Shown: positions 37,995 to 50,560, counted from the stretch's first letter. The stretch is DNA of 64,000 nt from Quillaja saponaria (GCA_029379385.1 CM055611.1:18670062-18734061), one strand, 5' to 3'. Numbers and translations: made by a program. The notes: generated by a model from the sequence alone, not told the origin.

Positions 37995-40623
37995 TGTTAT
38001 AACCCTAATAGTTTAATATATATTTAGAATGTTGTATGTAAGGAGTAGTGATTAGGTAAATAATGATTTATTTATATATAAAGTGAATTAAAATGAAAGA
38101 GTATTTGTATATGCATTTTATGCATATATATATATATATATATATATATACTATATATAAATTGGTTTACATCATCGGATTGGTTAATTTGAAACTTGTA
38201 ATAAATTGTGTAAGTTTTAATTATAGAATAAATATGTAAACAATTTACATATATATATATATATATATATAAAAACACTTGCAACTAAGATTAAATTATA
38301 GCCACAATTTACATATGTTCACTTTGACCCAATTTTTTTAATTATAGCTAATCTTTTCTTAAATTCTTTGTCTCTTTTCTCTTTCCCTTGTGGCCGATTT
38401 TTGTTCCTTTCCTCCTCTTCCTTCACCGCCATAGGAGAGCCTAGAATTTTCTGCACTTCTTTCCTTGTTCAACTGAGAATTCATTTACTCAAGAACTTGC
38501 ACCTTCCTCCTTCCTTATGGTTGTTGTACCTTAGTTGTTTAGCTTTGTGGGAGGATTAAAGAGAAGGTTTGGCAGACATTTTATCCCCTGTTTTGCAGGG
38601 CAGTGCGTGTGTAAGTCTTGAAAACATTCAAGACTTGTTGAATTGTTATACTCGTGAGAAGTGGGTGTGATGCGTGTGCGTTGATTGTGCCCCTGTGCAG
38701 CAAGTGTTGCCGTGGGTGTATTGATCTACCCTGTTTTAGCTGGTTTTGCACGCCACCTTGCTACCATTCAACTTCACAAATTCAAGCCGTGAGAGCAAAG
38801 CTCGAATGGCAGTTTGGACAGCTTCCATTCACTCTTATTCAGCTAATAAAGTAAATGTATGGGCTACAACAACTCTAAGTTGCTGCCCCCTGCTTTGGGG
38901 CAACATTGTAATCAAGGAATTCTTCCTCCTTTCCGGTCATCAAGGTTTGAATTGGAGGACATTTTTTGGCCTTAGGAAGACACAACATGGAGGAGGAAAC
39001 AAGATAGAAATTCTCCATTGCCATGTGACTTGAATTAGTTGGATAATTTGAAATCCTTTTGAATTAAATATTAAGTTTGTTGTGTTATTAAGAGTGTGTA
39101 CAACATGGAATTAGAAGAGGTGTAAATATTAAATAAAAGTTTAAAGAAAATAGTGAATACTTAAGATGGTTATACGTAGTTATTGAAATAGGAAATTTAG
39201 AATTCAAGTATGTAAATTCAGGATTTGTATCTTGTAAGTTTAATGAATTATAAATAATGAGCTAATTTGGAATTCAATATTCGAAATATGTATAGTATGG
39301 AATTAAGGAGTTATATTGGATTCTTGGTAAGTCTATTTATAAATATACACAGACTAATGAAAATTAAGTATGCCCTCCAAAGTATTTGAGAAAATGATTA
39401 AGAGAAAGTAAATATTAATACATGTATATAAGTTAGATTAACTATAATTTTGTAATTAAATTGTTAAGTAGAAAGCCGTAATAATAAAATTTGTAAATTA
39501 AATAATATTTAAATTGATGATTTGCAGCTCTAGATCATGTCGAGGATATTTCAACACCTTTGCAGACTAGATGGACTGAAGAACTATATCCTTGAACTTT
39601 GTGAGTGGATTACGTGCTCTCTGGTTGCTAAATTAATACATGAAATTGTGTATATGTAATTAAGTAAAGTTGGTTATATTTAGCAGTATATTGGAATATG
39701 TAATATGTAATACTTAATTTGAGTTATCTGAATTATGCTTGATGTGTGAAATTGTTTGTAGTTGATAAAGGCTAACAAATTGACTTTTTTTCTCCAAAAT
39801 GATTTTTACTTCCGAAATAGAATCTCGGTGCACTTAGAATATTCCGATTTAATAAGTGATTTAAAAATGATTGAATGCTTAGTCCCAGTAGGATGGATTG
39901 TGTATGGAGAATAAATTGTTATGGGGGCTCGAAACTGCTTGGTGGGAGAGATATTTGTTGTGTTGGGCTTAGTTATTCTATTGGCTCTTTGTATGCTTTG
40001 AGTATTTTGATTGCTTTGTTTGAATTGTGAATTTTAAATATTTCAATTGATTTGTTTATCTTGGGAATTATGTAAAGTGTGATTAATTGACTTTATGATA
40101 ATTACATATACATACGTGTATCGTTGAATTAAGATATGAATATAGTTACATGAGGCTAACTAATTTATGTGTTCTTTATGCTTTAATTGATGCTGGCACT
40201 CTTCGAGTACGTTTTCTATTGACTTAGTCTTTGTGACTTACTTTTCTTCCATTGTTGTTGTTGTGTGTTTTTTTATTTTTATTTTTATTTTTATTTTTAA
40301 TATCGGGAGATCAACGATTGTCATAAGGATTTGTGACTTGCTATATTGGCACTATTATTTATTGGTTGCTTATAACCAGATTATATATGTGTGTATTATT
40401 GGATATGTTTCACATTACGTGGGAACTTCTACTGAAATTTTTCAGTTAACAATGTCATATATGTGTTATACAAGTTTATATCTTTACTCTAATGCATTAA
40501 AGTTTTTGTTTTTAATTTTAAGTGTTTAAGAGTCCTTTATGTTAAGTGGATTTGAAATTAGGATTATGGGAGTTTGATTATCTATTTTTTTGTTCAGTCA
40601 TACCTTCATATGAGGGTATGACA
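37995..40623 (+). mobile_element. long LTR-like non-coding repeat, copy 1
   Basis: It begins TGTTATAACCCTAATAG and ends GGGTATGACA. The start, middle and end align with the reverse complement of the bounded element at 59191-61628, whose start is TGTGATAACCCGATATT. A shared middle landmark is the TTACGTGCT block near 39609. TGTGATAACCC-type starts and CA ends are typical of plant Ty3/gypsy LTRs. No coding region was found. Two (AT)n runs lie at about 38124-38150 and 38249-38271. No matching target duplication was found (CTATA left, GCTCC right), so this copy has probably been rearranged. Open frames inside, such as 38654-38854, are not supported as genes. Confidence 0.7.
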
Positions 40624-40705
40624 GCTCCCAAAAGGCTGAGACCTTAGGTTGTATAATTTGTGTCATACCCTTTCTATTCAAATGTTGTTGAACTTGCAGC
40701 TAATT
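40624..40705 (+). pseudogene. dehydrogenase exon 2 remnant next to the LTR-like repeat
   Basis: Immediately after the repeat, CCCAAAAGGCTGAGACC matches the [14 protein letters not shown] part of dehydrogenase exon 2. After a short internal deletion, CATACCCTTTCTATTCAAA and GTTGTTGAACTTGCAGCTAA match the SYPFYSNVVELAA part. Only about 80 bases remain. I could not find the other half on the far side of the repeat. Confidence 0.75.
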
Positions 40706-43047
40706 AAAAGCAAATATTCTGAATGTTCAAATCATCATACATCATACTGTTAACTTTAATTAGATGGCAACTCCCAGTAACAAAATAATTGATCGATTTT
40801 TGTAATTATAAGGACAAAAGCAAAAGAGAAAAAAAAAAAAAAAAACAACAAAAAAACAAAATTATAAAGAAGAAACTAATTTCTCAATTAAATTATAAAG
40901 ATTAAAAATGTAATTTAATTAAAAAATAGTTAAAATTTTATTGATATAATTAATTTGATTAAATTATAGGGATTAAACGTATAATTTAACCTTAAAAAAT
41001 AGAACTGAAAATTTTTCCACATAATTAACTAGTTAAAAGATCATAATTAGTCATTGGATTTGATTTGACAAGCTGAGGAGTGAATAGAGAATACTCATCG
41101 TTATAGAAGAAAAAAATAATTTATTTAGTGTACAAATCTGTACTCGGTAAATAGAACATCAATCTAACTTGATTAAAATTAAGAATAATAGTTAATAGTA
41201 ATGACGTGTCATTTTATTTAGTTTTATCTTTTTTAGAATTACTCTTATTTATTAAATTTGTAAAAATTTAGATCCAGACTTACGGTTTATTTGAAAATTT
41301 GGAAGGAAAAGATATGAGATTATGTGGAAGGAAATGCCAGAGAGTAGAGAAAAAAAATAAAATTATCATTTGTCTCTTTTGATTTTTTTTTATAAAAAAA
41401 AGAGAGAGGAAATGATAGAAAATGAAAAGATATATTTGTTGTTTGTGAGTAGGTAATGAAAGAGAATAATATATTATTATTACTATGTAATTTTATTCAA
41501 CCTTCTAAAATATTTTACTTTAGATATTAGTAGACATTTTATAAGAAAATGATAGAGATATAGACATTAGAGAGAGAAATTATAATTAATGTAACTTGTT
41601 ATCTCAAATTATCTCAATAACTAAAAAAAAAAATTTAAATTTTTTTAGAGAAATATACTATTTCCTCTCGTCTTCTTAAAATAATTTCCTAAACTAAGAC
41701 AAATAACAAGTATCCTCTAATTTTTTTTTCCATTGTCCTGTGACTTCAAAATCAAAATATTTGAAGAATTTAATTTATTTTAAATGCATCTAAATTAAAT
41801 TCTTGTATAAGAATCTATAATACATTAGAATTCAATTTATTCTACATCAAATTTATATAAGTTTTCATTCATTTTTGGGTTGTGTTTCAATTTGTATTTG
41901 GGTTTTATTTTTTCTGTGAACAGTATCCACGAAGAGGTTCTAGGATATTTCTTTTCCTTTTGGGTAAAGAAAGTTTGTGGGAAATTTACTCTTTATGCTT
42001 GCTTTGTTAAAAGATTTTGGTACGAAAAAAATGAGAGGAATACATTTTTATTGTTTTTTCATCCATGATTTTACTTTCTTGGATTTTTTTAACTTTTTTT
42101 TTATGATATAATATAATGGAAATCCAAATGGTTTTAGTATCTTTAATATCTGCAATGAACTTTCTGTCCAGATTATTAAGTTTGTTATGCAGGATGTGAA
42201 TAATGCCAAAAAGTACTCGGATTGCAAGCATAAACATACCTTTTGGCATGTGAAAGTAGTCATTTTTGTGAAGAGAGAGAGAGGTAATAAATCAAGAAAC
42301 AAGCCACCTCGAACATTATGCAGAAAAAAGACTACCTTCCTACTATTTGTCTTCCCTATACTTTTGTTAGAAATGTGTAATTGGCATATATAATATCACC
42401 GTAATACTTAAATATTTAAAATATATTCAACTATTTTAAAAAATAAAATATTATTATAAAAAAATTTTAACAACCCATTTCATATTCAATATAAATAATA
42501 ATGTCACTAAAAAAGATAAACTAAAATATTATAATACTCAATAATATATTAATAATAAAAATATTAACTCACTAATTTATAATTCTCTAACTAATAATTC
42601 AGTGCTAATAAAAATTAAACACCTATTATTATTAATAATAAAACTCTTTAACCCAATTCATTACAAATCTAAAACTTAATACCACTAATACACAATTAAA
42701 CACTAATTTATATCACTAATTATTTTATTTATTCCTTATCTTAAAAATTTCAAACTACAATTCCAACATTCATCTCCGCTTTCACTTTCCCTTTCTAAGA
42801 AAAGTTTGTCGTACTTTCTCTTGGTCGGAGTAAATGTCTGAACTTGTTCTGAAATTGCGTAATTAAAGTAGCACTTTCCCCATCTTTACTTCATATTACG
42901 TGTATTGGCTAAGATATGCAAGTTCCATTATAACCTGCGTCCTAAGCATTGAAGCAATTTATAAATAAGTAACCTTCAAACCTCAAATAGGCAAATGCAG
43001 ACGCATAATTCGGTTCCCATTTCTATTCCTGATCTTCTAATCCATCA
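40706..43047. other. intergenic, no gene recognised
   Basis: AT-rich spacer. Frames at 41880-42393 on both strands have no family motif. The last 130 bases (from CTGCGTCCTAAGC, near 42936) are shared with the region before copy D at about 48305, so they are the duplicated former promoter and leader of copies C and D. Confidence 0.5.
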
Positions 43048-44581
43048 ATGGCAGATGCCCATCATCAAAATCAACAAACCCAAGATCTAATTACACAAAT
43101 TCTGGCAAATAGCCATCCATCTTTCTTCAAAATTTTCAGTTCCTAGTATACGGAATACAATTTTCTTAATCGATGGGGCTCACTCTTTCTTTAGCCAATT
43201 CTTGACTACCCACAACACTAAACCTTCGGCAATTCGAGCCATAGTCTGTGGCGGTGCTCATCCGGTCACCGCAGACGTCCTCCGCCTCCTTCCCTCGGTT
43301 AAACTAGTAGTCTGTACGAGCGCCGGCCTCGACCATATTGACTTGATTGAGTGTCGCCGCCGTGGTATTCAGGTTTTGGGGATTGGAGGCTTATTCTGAG
43401 GATGTAGCTGATTTGGGAGTTGGGTTTTTGATTGATGTTATGAGAAAAATTTATGCAGCAGATCGTTATGTAAGAGAAAAGGTTAAGTGGCCCATGGAAT
43501 TTTCCTCTTAGTCATAAGGTACTATTTTTATTTTTTTATTTATTTATTTTTGCTCTGGCCACTTCCTACAGTGGAGTATTTTATTTTTATTTAGTTGTGA
43601 TCTTTTTAGTAAATTTAGAATATTTTACAAAATATTAATGTTTCAAGCTACATAACAAGGGCTTGCTTAGCAAGAAATCATGGAGATGAAAATTTAACTA
43701 CTTAAAAATAAGCCAACTGGTGATTTTACTTATATGATGATGATGAAGTACTACCAAAAAGATATATTTGTTGAAGAATTTAATATAAAAATGAAAATTA
43801 ATAGGGTAAGAGGGAGGAGACAAATAACTTATTTTTATATTAAAAAATCTTTCGAATTAATAGGTAAAACTTGCAATAATTTTCTGATGTTTAAAATGCA
43901 AATGTCTTACTCTGTACTGCTTATTATGCAAATACTGCTACCAATTACCAAATCATAATTTTGAGAGAATCTCATTCATAAACTTGAGAACCGAAACATG
44001 ACATACTTTTCACTAAGCCTTAATTATATGTAGTAATAACAAGATTGATGTTTCAGCTGGGAGGCAAGCGAGTTGGGATTGTTGGATTGGGGCGCATTGG
44101 ATGGGAAGTTGCTATAAGGCTTGAGGCATTTGGTTGCAATATTTTATACCACTCAAGGAAGGAAAAGCCATTTGTTTCATATCCTTTCTATTCTAATGTT
44201 GTTGAACTTGCGGCTACTAGCAATGCCCTTGTTATCTGTTGTGCTCTAACGGAGCAAACTCACCACCTAATTAACAAGCAAGTCATGTTGGCACTGGGAA
44301 GAGAAGGAGTCATTGTTAATATTGGACGAGGGGCCCTTATAGATGAAAAAGAAATGCTTCAGTGTTTAATTGAAGGGAAGATTGGAGGTGCTGGTTTGGA
44401 TGTGTTTGAGAACGAGCCTGATTTTCCTAAGGAGCCCTTTCCATTGGATAATGTAGTCTTATCGCCACATACATCAGTTTTTATTTCAGAATCTGCAGTG
44501 GGTTTGTGTGAACTTGTTTCAGGGAACTTAGAAGCCTTCTTCTTGAATAAACCCTTAATTGCTCCAGTAACTGATGATTGA
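43048..44581 (+). pseudogene. 2-hydroxyacid dehydrogenase (HPR3-like) pseudogene, copy C
   Basis: Exon 1 is 43048-43518 and exon 2 44057-44581. Exon 1 is dead: an early CAG-to-TAG change at 43144-43146, a 2-base loss near 43395 (after GIGGLF) and another near 43487. Exon 2 is fully open for 174 residues and keeps every functional motif: GLGRIG, NIGRGALIDE (Arg), FENEP (Glu) and SPHTS (His), ending at TGA 44579-44581. The contrast between broken exon 1 and intact exon 2 suggests recent inactivation or indel error in exon 1. Copies C and D are closer to each other than to copy B and share upstream DNA. Confidence 0.85.
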
Positions 44582-44811
44582 TTGCATATTATTTCAACAT
44601 GTTAGCGTCTCCATCATCACCTCTTGTGACATTTACAGAATTTCCTGCACTGGTTCTGTGTTAAGGATCAAGTAAGATGATTTCATATTCAATTGAATCA
44701 TCTGTCATTATTTACACTAATAATGGTTGGCATCAACTACTCTAAACCTTAGTTTTCCTTTCTCTGAATACACGATCATTGTAAATGTTCCTAGAAATGA
44801 AGTGGTAAACC

Positions 44812-44881
44812 CAGGGACGGATCCAAGGGGGCTGCAGTGCTGCCCCTGTACCCAAGAGAAAGTTTATAGGTCTCATCCCTG
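44812..44881. mobile_element. 70-bp hAT-type MITE with 8-bp target duplication
   Basis: The element starts CAGGGACGGA and ends TCATCCCTG, inverted termini typical of hAT transposons. It is flanked on both sides by the exact 8-base duplication GGTAAACC (44804-44811 and 44882-44889), which is the hAT signature. With only 70 bases it can encode nothing and would need a transposase in trans. It lies between dehydrogenase copies C and E. Confidence 0.85.
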
Positions 44882-45205
44882 GGTAAACCCTCGTTAAATG
44901 AAAACACTAATGGAAAGAATGATAAAATGTCAATAACCTTGGTTTTCTGTTTTGTCTGTGAACTTTTCAGTTGCTTAGCATGTATATGTAGATTAGCTGC
45001 CTCTATGTTGAGGTGTTTCATGGCATTGGTTGAACTTGTTGCAGGAACTTTGGGAAATGATTTTGCAAATAACGACTGTCTAAATAAAACTATTGAAACT
45101 TTTAGGATTAGTTCAAAATATGATAGCCTAACTAAAATAATGAACACTTTCTCAATGCTTACAGGAAGCTCACCGCGGTTTAATGTGTATGGAAACGATT
45201 TTGGT

Positions 45206-45341
45206 TGGGTTGGATAATGTAGTTCTATCACCACATGTAGCTGCCTCTACTAAAGAGTCATCCGTTGATATGTGTGATCTCGTGGCAGGGAATTTAGATC
45301 CCTTCTTGTCAATTAAACCATTGGTTACTCCAGTCATATGA
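45206..45341 (+). pseudogene. dehydrogenase C-terminal remnant, copy E
   Basis: About 135 bases code for the end of the dehydrogenase in one open frame: [17 protein letters not shown], then [17 protein letters not shown] and a TGA at 45339-45341. No earlier exon sequence precedes it. The junction lies near 45206, and 44882-45205 is unrecognised. This fragment shows what the undamaged 3' end of copy B should look like. Its downstream kilobase duplicates that of copy B. Confidence 0.85.
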
Positions 45342-46320
45342 AGTTGTTTCTTCTTCACAGGTTCCTCCAATTGTTTCGATGTCTGAAAACTTGGAGCTAA
45401 ATCAGATACTGTCATCATTTACTATTCATTAGCTGAGCAAACCAACCGAAGAATTAGCATGAAAGCAGTGATGCAGTGGGTAAGGAATGAATTATTTTTG
45501 AAGGTATTACGTGGGTTATATATTTCATAGTAAGAATGGATGACCTGGAGAAGATGCTTTGTATGTGTTTCAACCGGAGTTTGATGTTCTAAAGAGTTTA
45601 GTTTTGGCTATTTTCAGCCTCAGGGCATTGCCACATGAAGATGCCTTTACTCGGGTGTTTAATGGCATTGGTGAACTTGTGGTTGGACTAGGAAATTTTC
45701 TTCATCCTTGAAGGAGTTTCATTTGCTGGTTAGTTACTCGCCTTTTCTTCAAGCATTTTGATAAATGGCCTATTTTTTCTAATATTTCTCAATTAGGATG
45801 TTTGTGTTCTTATATATTTGATAATATATATATATACACCTGATATTATCTTGCTGTACAAATGGTGGCTTTGAAATTCAGCTTAAAATGTGACTGTTAT
45901 ACTACATCATTGTTGTATGATGGGGCAATGTTACATTAGACATGTTTTTCAGTAACCTCTAATGTATTTTTCACAGAGAAACTAGTTATTAGAGCACTGA
46001 AAAGGTCTGTTCATGTTCGTAGTAATTTCCGATAAGTACCTGCAGTCAACGCATTGTGCAATTGGTGAAGATAAGAGATGAATCTACGACCGTGTCAATT
46101 GTTGGCATGATTTACAAAAGGAGGAGCAGGTTTGTAGTATTGCTTGCTGATGATTTGAAACGGGAGATGCTAGCTAGTGATATCTTGGATTTTGTGGTAA
46201 GAACACAACTGTTGTGCTGCGTTATTTTGAAGTATCACAGAGTGATGTATGTGATAGCTTCATCTTAGTTGTATAAGGGAAAAGAAAATTAATAGGAAAA
46301 GTTTAGAGGAGAAGATTGAG
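45342..46320 (+). repeat. duplicated dehydrogenase 3' flank (partner of 32395-33380)
   Basis: Continuous similarity with 32395-33380, ending at GGAGAAGATTGAG in both. Small indels distinguish the copies. A frame at 46056-46268 keeps the phrase KIRDESTTVSIVGMI.KRRSRF, also seen in the partner, but there is no complete gene. Confidence 0.8.
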
Positions 46321-48404
46321 TGTGTTCATTAAATTTAATTAAATCGGGTTAGAATTTGAATAAAATTTAATTGAATCAAATTATTATGAATTATATAATT
46401 CCTCTGTTCATTAAATTTAAAAAATATATATATTATCCAATCAAAAAGAAAATTATATATATATATTATGAATCAAACTAAATAAATAAACTATTAAAAA
46501 AATTAACAAAAAAAATAAAACTTGAAAATAATAAATATTAACTCAATTTTTTTAAAAAACATTTAAAACTAGTTGTTGACTAACACTTAAAAATAATACA
46601 TTTATATACTTAGTTGATATATATACTAGGCTGATCACGTTTAAGTGCATGTTCAAAGACTTTTTGTTAAAAAATAATTTTTTTACATAAATATATATAT
46701 CATTTGTTTTATTTAGAAATTATTGTTTGAAAAATTTATTGTGAGTAAATGAGTTTTTAATTAGCTAAATTTTAAAATCTTTTAATTTGTAGTGGATAGA
46801 AGTGGATTTTATTTATTTTTAAATAATAGATATGCATTAAGAAGTTAGTAGAAGAGATTTTTTAAAATTAATTTTTAATTTTTAAATATATTAAATTGAT
46901 AAAAATATCCTGCAACTTAAAAGAATAAGAAATTATAATTATAGGGTATTATAGGAAATTTTATGATGAAAATAATAGTTAAAATCAAAGGGCATTATAA
47001 GAGTGTTTCAGTTTTTAGAATAGTATAGATATCTAGATATAGATATAAAATGTTAGTATGAAATTGAGTCTTAAAGACCTAGTTTTATATAGTACTCAAT
47101 TTTATTGAAAAAATTTATAAATGATGTTCTTAAACTAATACAAAGTGGCTTAATGACATAAATTTTTTATTTCTTTAAATACTCTTATAATTTATTATTA
47201 CAAAGTTATTTTTAGTTGTTATTGTACTTTTAATAAATTATTATTATTTATTTAACCTATACTATATATAAAAGTGATTTGATGAATTATTTATATGTTA
47301 CCCCATAGACTAAACAATTCATATACGATGACATGTGAAGTAAGTTTAGGAAGAAGAATTGATGTCACAACAATAGAACAAATTAATGGAACATCTTAAA
47401 TTTTAATTTTGATCATTACAATTTCTTCTTCTTTTTTCACTTAATTGAGAAAAAAAAAAAAAAACTAAATTCCTTCTTTCGTTTATTTTATTTTCATTCT
47501 TCCTAGTTTGATTATTTCCTTCATTTTTTCCCGTACAAATTATATAAGAAGACAAATGAAAAAAGACAAACTTTAATTTCATTTTCAGCCCAAACGTGCT
47601 TCCTACTTCTTATGTCATTTTGATCTCTTCGAAAACCCACAATAAATTTTAAGCAAAAATCTGTGATTAATAAACGTACACAGTGACCTATGCCACTTTT
47701 TTTTTTTTTTTCAATTTCAGCAAAATCTGTTATACTTGAGTTATCTATATATATTTTAATTAATTACTTTCTTGTTTCCATTAAAAATATTTTGACTAAA
47801 TAATTTATAAAAAATTTATTTTTCACAACTATCTAAAACAATTTAAACTTATATAATCACATAAAAAATACATATTATTGACCATCAAGCTAATTCCCTA
47901 ATTCCGATTCCATTACTCCTAAGATTATGACTTTGATTTTGTCAACCAAAACAAAAATATTAATATATAAAAAGGAGATTATGTGCACATTATCCCTCTC
48001 TAACAAGAAATAGATCATCTTTCAATAAAAAGGAAAAAGAAGAAAAAGGAATAGATCATCTCATATGAGATTTTATTTTTTAAAATATTATATACAAAAC
48101 AAATTGCATCGATATACCCTCACATTTAAAGTTGAAACTAGATATTTTAAATATATATATTATAAAGTTTTTAATTCAATTGGAAATTAAAAGCACCAAT
48201 CTAAATCTTAATTCTAATCAGTCATGAATTGAAGTTTTTTCCGAGCAATGCCAGCTGCAATGCAGACAAGCACTGAGAAAACAAAGGGCCAGAGACAACC
48301 TTTCTGCGTCCTAAGCGTTGAAGCAATTTAATAACCTTCAAACTTCAAATGCAACTGACCCGGTATTCGGTTCCCATTTCTCTCCCTGAGCTTCTAATCC
48401 ATCA
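46321..48404. other. intergenic, very AT-rich
   Basis: Two kilobases with no credible coding signal, several A/T homopolymers (for example near 47451-47464 and 47698-47711) and no element termini that I can see. From about 48305 the DNA matches the leader of copy C. Confidence 0.5.
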
Positions 48405-50247
48405 ATGGCAGATGCCCATCGTCAAAATCAACAAACCCAAGTCCTAATTCCACAAATTCTGGCAATTGACCATATCCATCTTTCTTCAATTTTTTCAGTT
48501 CCCAGTATACTGAAAACTACAATTTCCTTAATCCATGGGCTCATCACTTCCTCTAGACCAATTCTTGACTACCACAACACTAAACCTTCAGCAATTCGAG
48601 CCATAGTCTGTGTCGCTATTCATGAGCGCCGCCCTCGACCATATTGACTTGATTGAGTGTCGCTGCCGTGGTATTTAGGTTTCTTGAATTGGAGGCTTAT
48701 ACTCTGAGGATGTAGCTGATATGGAAGTTGTGTTGTTGATTGACGAAATGAAAAAAATTTCTACTGCAGATCGTTATGTAAAGGAAAGGGTTAAGTTCGG
48801 CCCATGGAATTTTCCTCTTGGTTCTAAGGTAATAATTTTTTGCTTTGGCCAATTCCCAAAGTGGAGTATTTTATTTAGGTGTGATCTGTTTTCTTACTTT
48901 TATAATAAATATGTGCAATATTTGATGTTTTAAACCACATAACAAAGGCTTGCTTGAGATCATCCATTTACAAACAAGATTGAGCTGAAATGTTTACGGT
49001 GTTAGCACATCTAATGATTTGCTTATCCAATGAGATTTGGAGGTTTGAATATTGGTTTAATTTAAAGTTTGAACTAAAAGGTTTGTGTTGAATTTTGTTA
49101 AACCTAGATGGTCTTATGGTTGACTTATGTTTTGTGGTTGGGTTATGTTAGTTTGGATACTTGTTCAAAAATTAGGTGTTAAACTATGTTTCATGGACCT
49201 TATGGTTGAACTATATAGTCTAAGAAAGTTATGGGGTATTGGTTCCTCATTTAATGAGCTTCTGTTTAGAATGTATACACTAGGTGGAGTACAAGTGGCT
49301 TAGTGAGCTTGAATGAGTTCTGAGCTTCATTTGGTAGCTTATGATTTCTTATCAAGCCGAAGCTCAAGCCTATATAAAGGATTGATTCAGGCTCAAGCCA
49401 AGTCCAAGCCTTCGTAATTAAAACATGAGCTGTTTGAGTAAACATATATGTCCAAGCTTAATTTTCTCGCTTCTTTTAACCCTCTCCTTTTGAGCAAGAG
49501 ATCATGGAGATGAAATTTTAACTATTTATAAAAAAGCCAACTGATGATTTTACTTATTTGATGAAGAGACTACCAAAAAGATGTAGTTGCTGAAGAGTTT
49601 AATATAAAAATGAAAATTAATAGGGTAAGAGGTAGTACTTAGGAGACAAATAAACTTATTTTAATATTACAAAGTCTTTAGATTTAAAAGGTAAAACTTG
49701 CTTTTATTTTCTTATGTTTAAAATGCAAATGTGTTACTCTGTACTGCATATTATGCAAATAGTGCTACCAATTAGCAAATCATAGTTTTTGAGAATCTCA
49801 TTCACAAAATTGAGAACTGAAACATGACATGCTTTTTACTAAGCCTTAATTATATGTAGTAACAAGATTGAAGTTTCAGCTGGGAGGCAAGCGAGTTGGG
49901 ATTGTTGGATTCGGGTGCATTGGATTGGAAGTTGCTGAGGCTTGAGGCATTTGATTGCAATATTTTGTACCACTCATGGAAGGAAAAGCCATTTGTTTCA
50001 TATCCTTTCTATTCCAATGTTGTTGAACTTTGCGGCTACTAGCAATGCCCTTGTTATTTGTTGCGTTTTTACAGAGCAGACTCACCACCTAATTAACAAG
50101 CAAGTCATGTTGGCACTGGGAAGAGAAGGAGTCATCGTTAATATTGGACGAGGGGCCCTTATAGATGAAATAGAAATGCTTCAGTGTTCGATTGAAGGGA
50201 ATATTGGAGGTGCTGGTTTGGATGTGTTTGAGAACGAGCCTGATGTT
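48405..50247 (+). pseudogene. 2-hydroxyacid dehydrogenase (HPR3-like) pseudogene, copy D
   Basis: Exon 1 is 48405-48828 and exon 2 starts at 49880. Exon 1 has lost about 70 bases near 48617-48630 relative to copy C, removing the ADVLRLLPSVK region, and has a CAG-to-TAG stop in the following block. Exon 2 carries frameshifts near 49937 and 50031, and is cut off after FENEPDV at about 50247, so the catalytic-His end is missing. The intron contains a mobile insertion of about 530 bases that copy C lacks. Confidence 0.88.
48959..49497. mobile_element. about 530-base insertion in the copy D intron, class unknown
   Basis: Copy C reads straight through this place (near 43665), whereas copy D carries about 530 extra bases. 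Direct repeats at the edges allow two readings: GAGATCAT at 48956-48963 and 49498-49505 (8 bases), or TTGAG at 48954-48958 and 49490-49494 (5 bases). No inverted termini or coding sequence were found. The interior has repeated AAGCTCAAGCC-like phrases of a kind common in dispersed plant repeats. Confidence 0.6.
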
Positions 50248-50560
50248 CTTGTTCAGTGCCAATGCTCTCGGAAAAGAGCCCTGTCAAACCCTTACCACCT
50301 ATTGCAGATATAGTAGATGGTGCTAACCATCCGATCAACCCAAACCCCGATACAATCAGATCTCTCCATGTAATTCATTAGAAAAGAAGAAAGTAAGAAA
50401 GTAAGAAAGTAAGAAAGCACTTTATTTGCATATTCTACTGTGTAATTCATGTTTTTTCATGCTTGCAGACTAATGTTGAACATGAAAATTTATTTGCATA
50501 TTCTCCTGATGAATGCAAAGAATTCAGCTATCCATTATCTAGATTTCATGGAGATGGGAT
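50248..50560 (+). other. chimeric junction: unidentified exon-like piece plus URT1 intron copy
   Basis: After the truncated copy D, one frame at about 50250-50370 reads a protein-like phrase (SPVKPLPPIADIVDG, then ANHPINPNPDTIRSL) that I cannot assign. From 50377 to about 50535 the DNA copies 25797-25955 of URT1 intron 4, with the GTAAGAAA unit expanded. The phrase [18 protein letters not shown] then extends further here than in URT1, through FSYPLSRFHGDGIF. This suggests that both places hold parts of an older unidentified exon. Confidence 0.6.

Noticed and set aside
38654..39033. Cys-rich and following frames that could look like a small secreted protein
   Set aside because: They lie inside the LTR-like repeat, lack a signal peptide and are not kept in the relative at 59191-61628.
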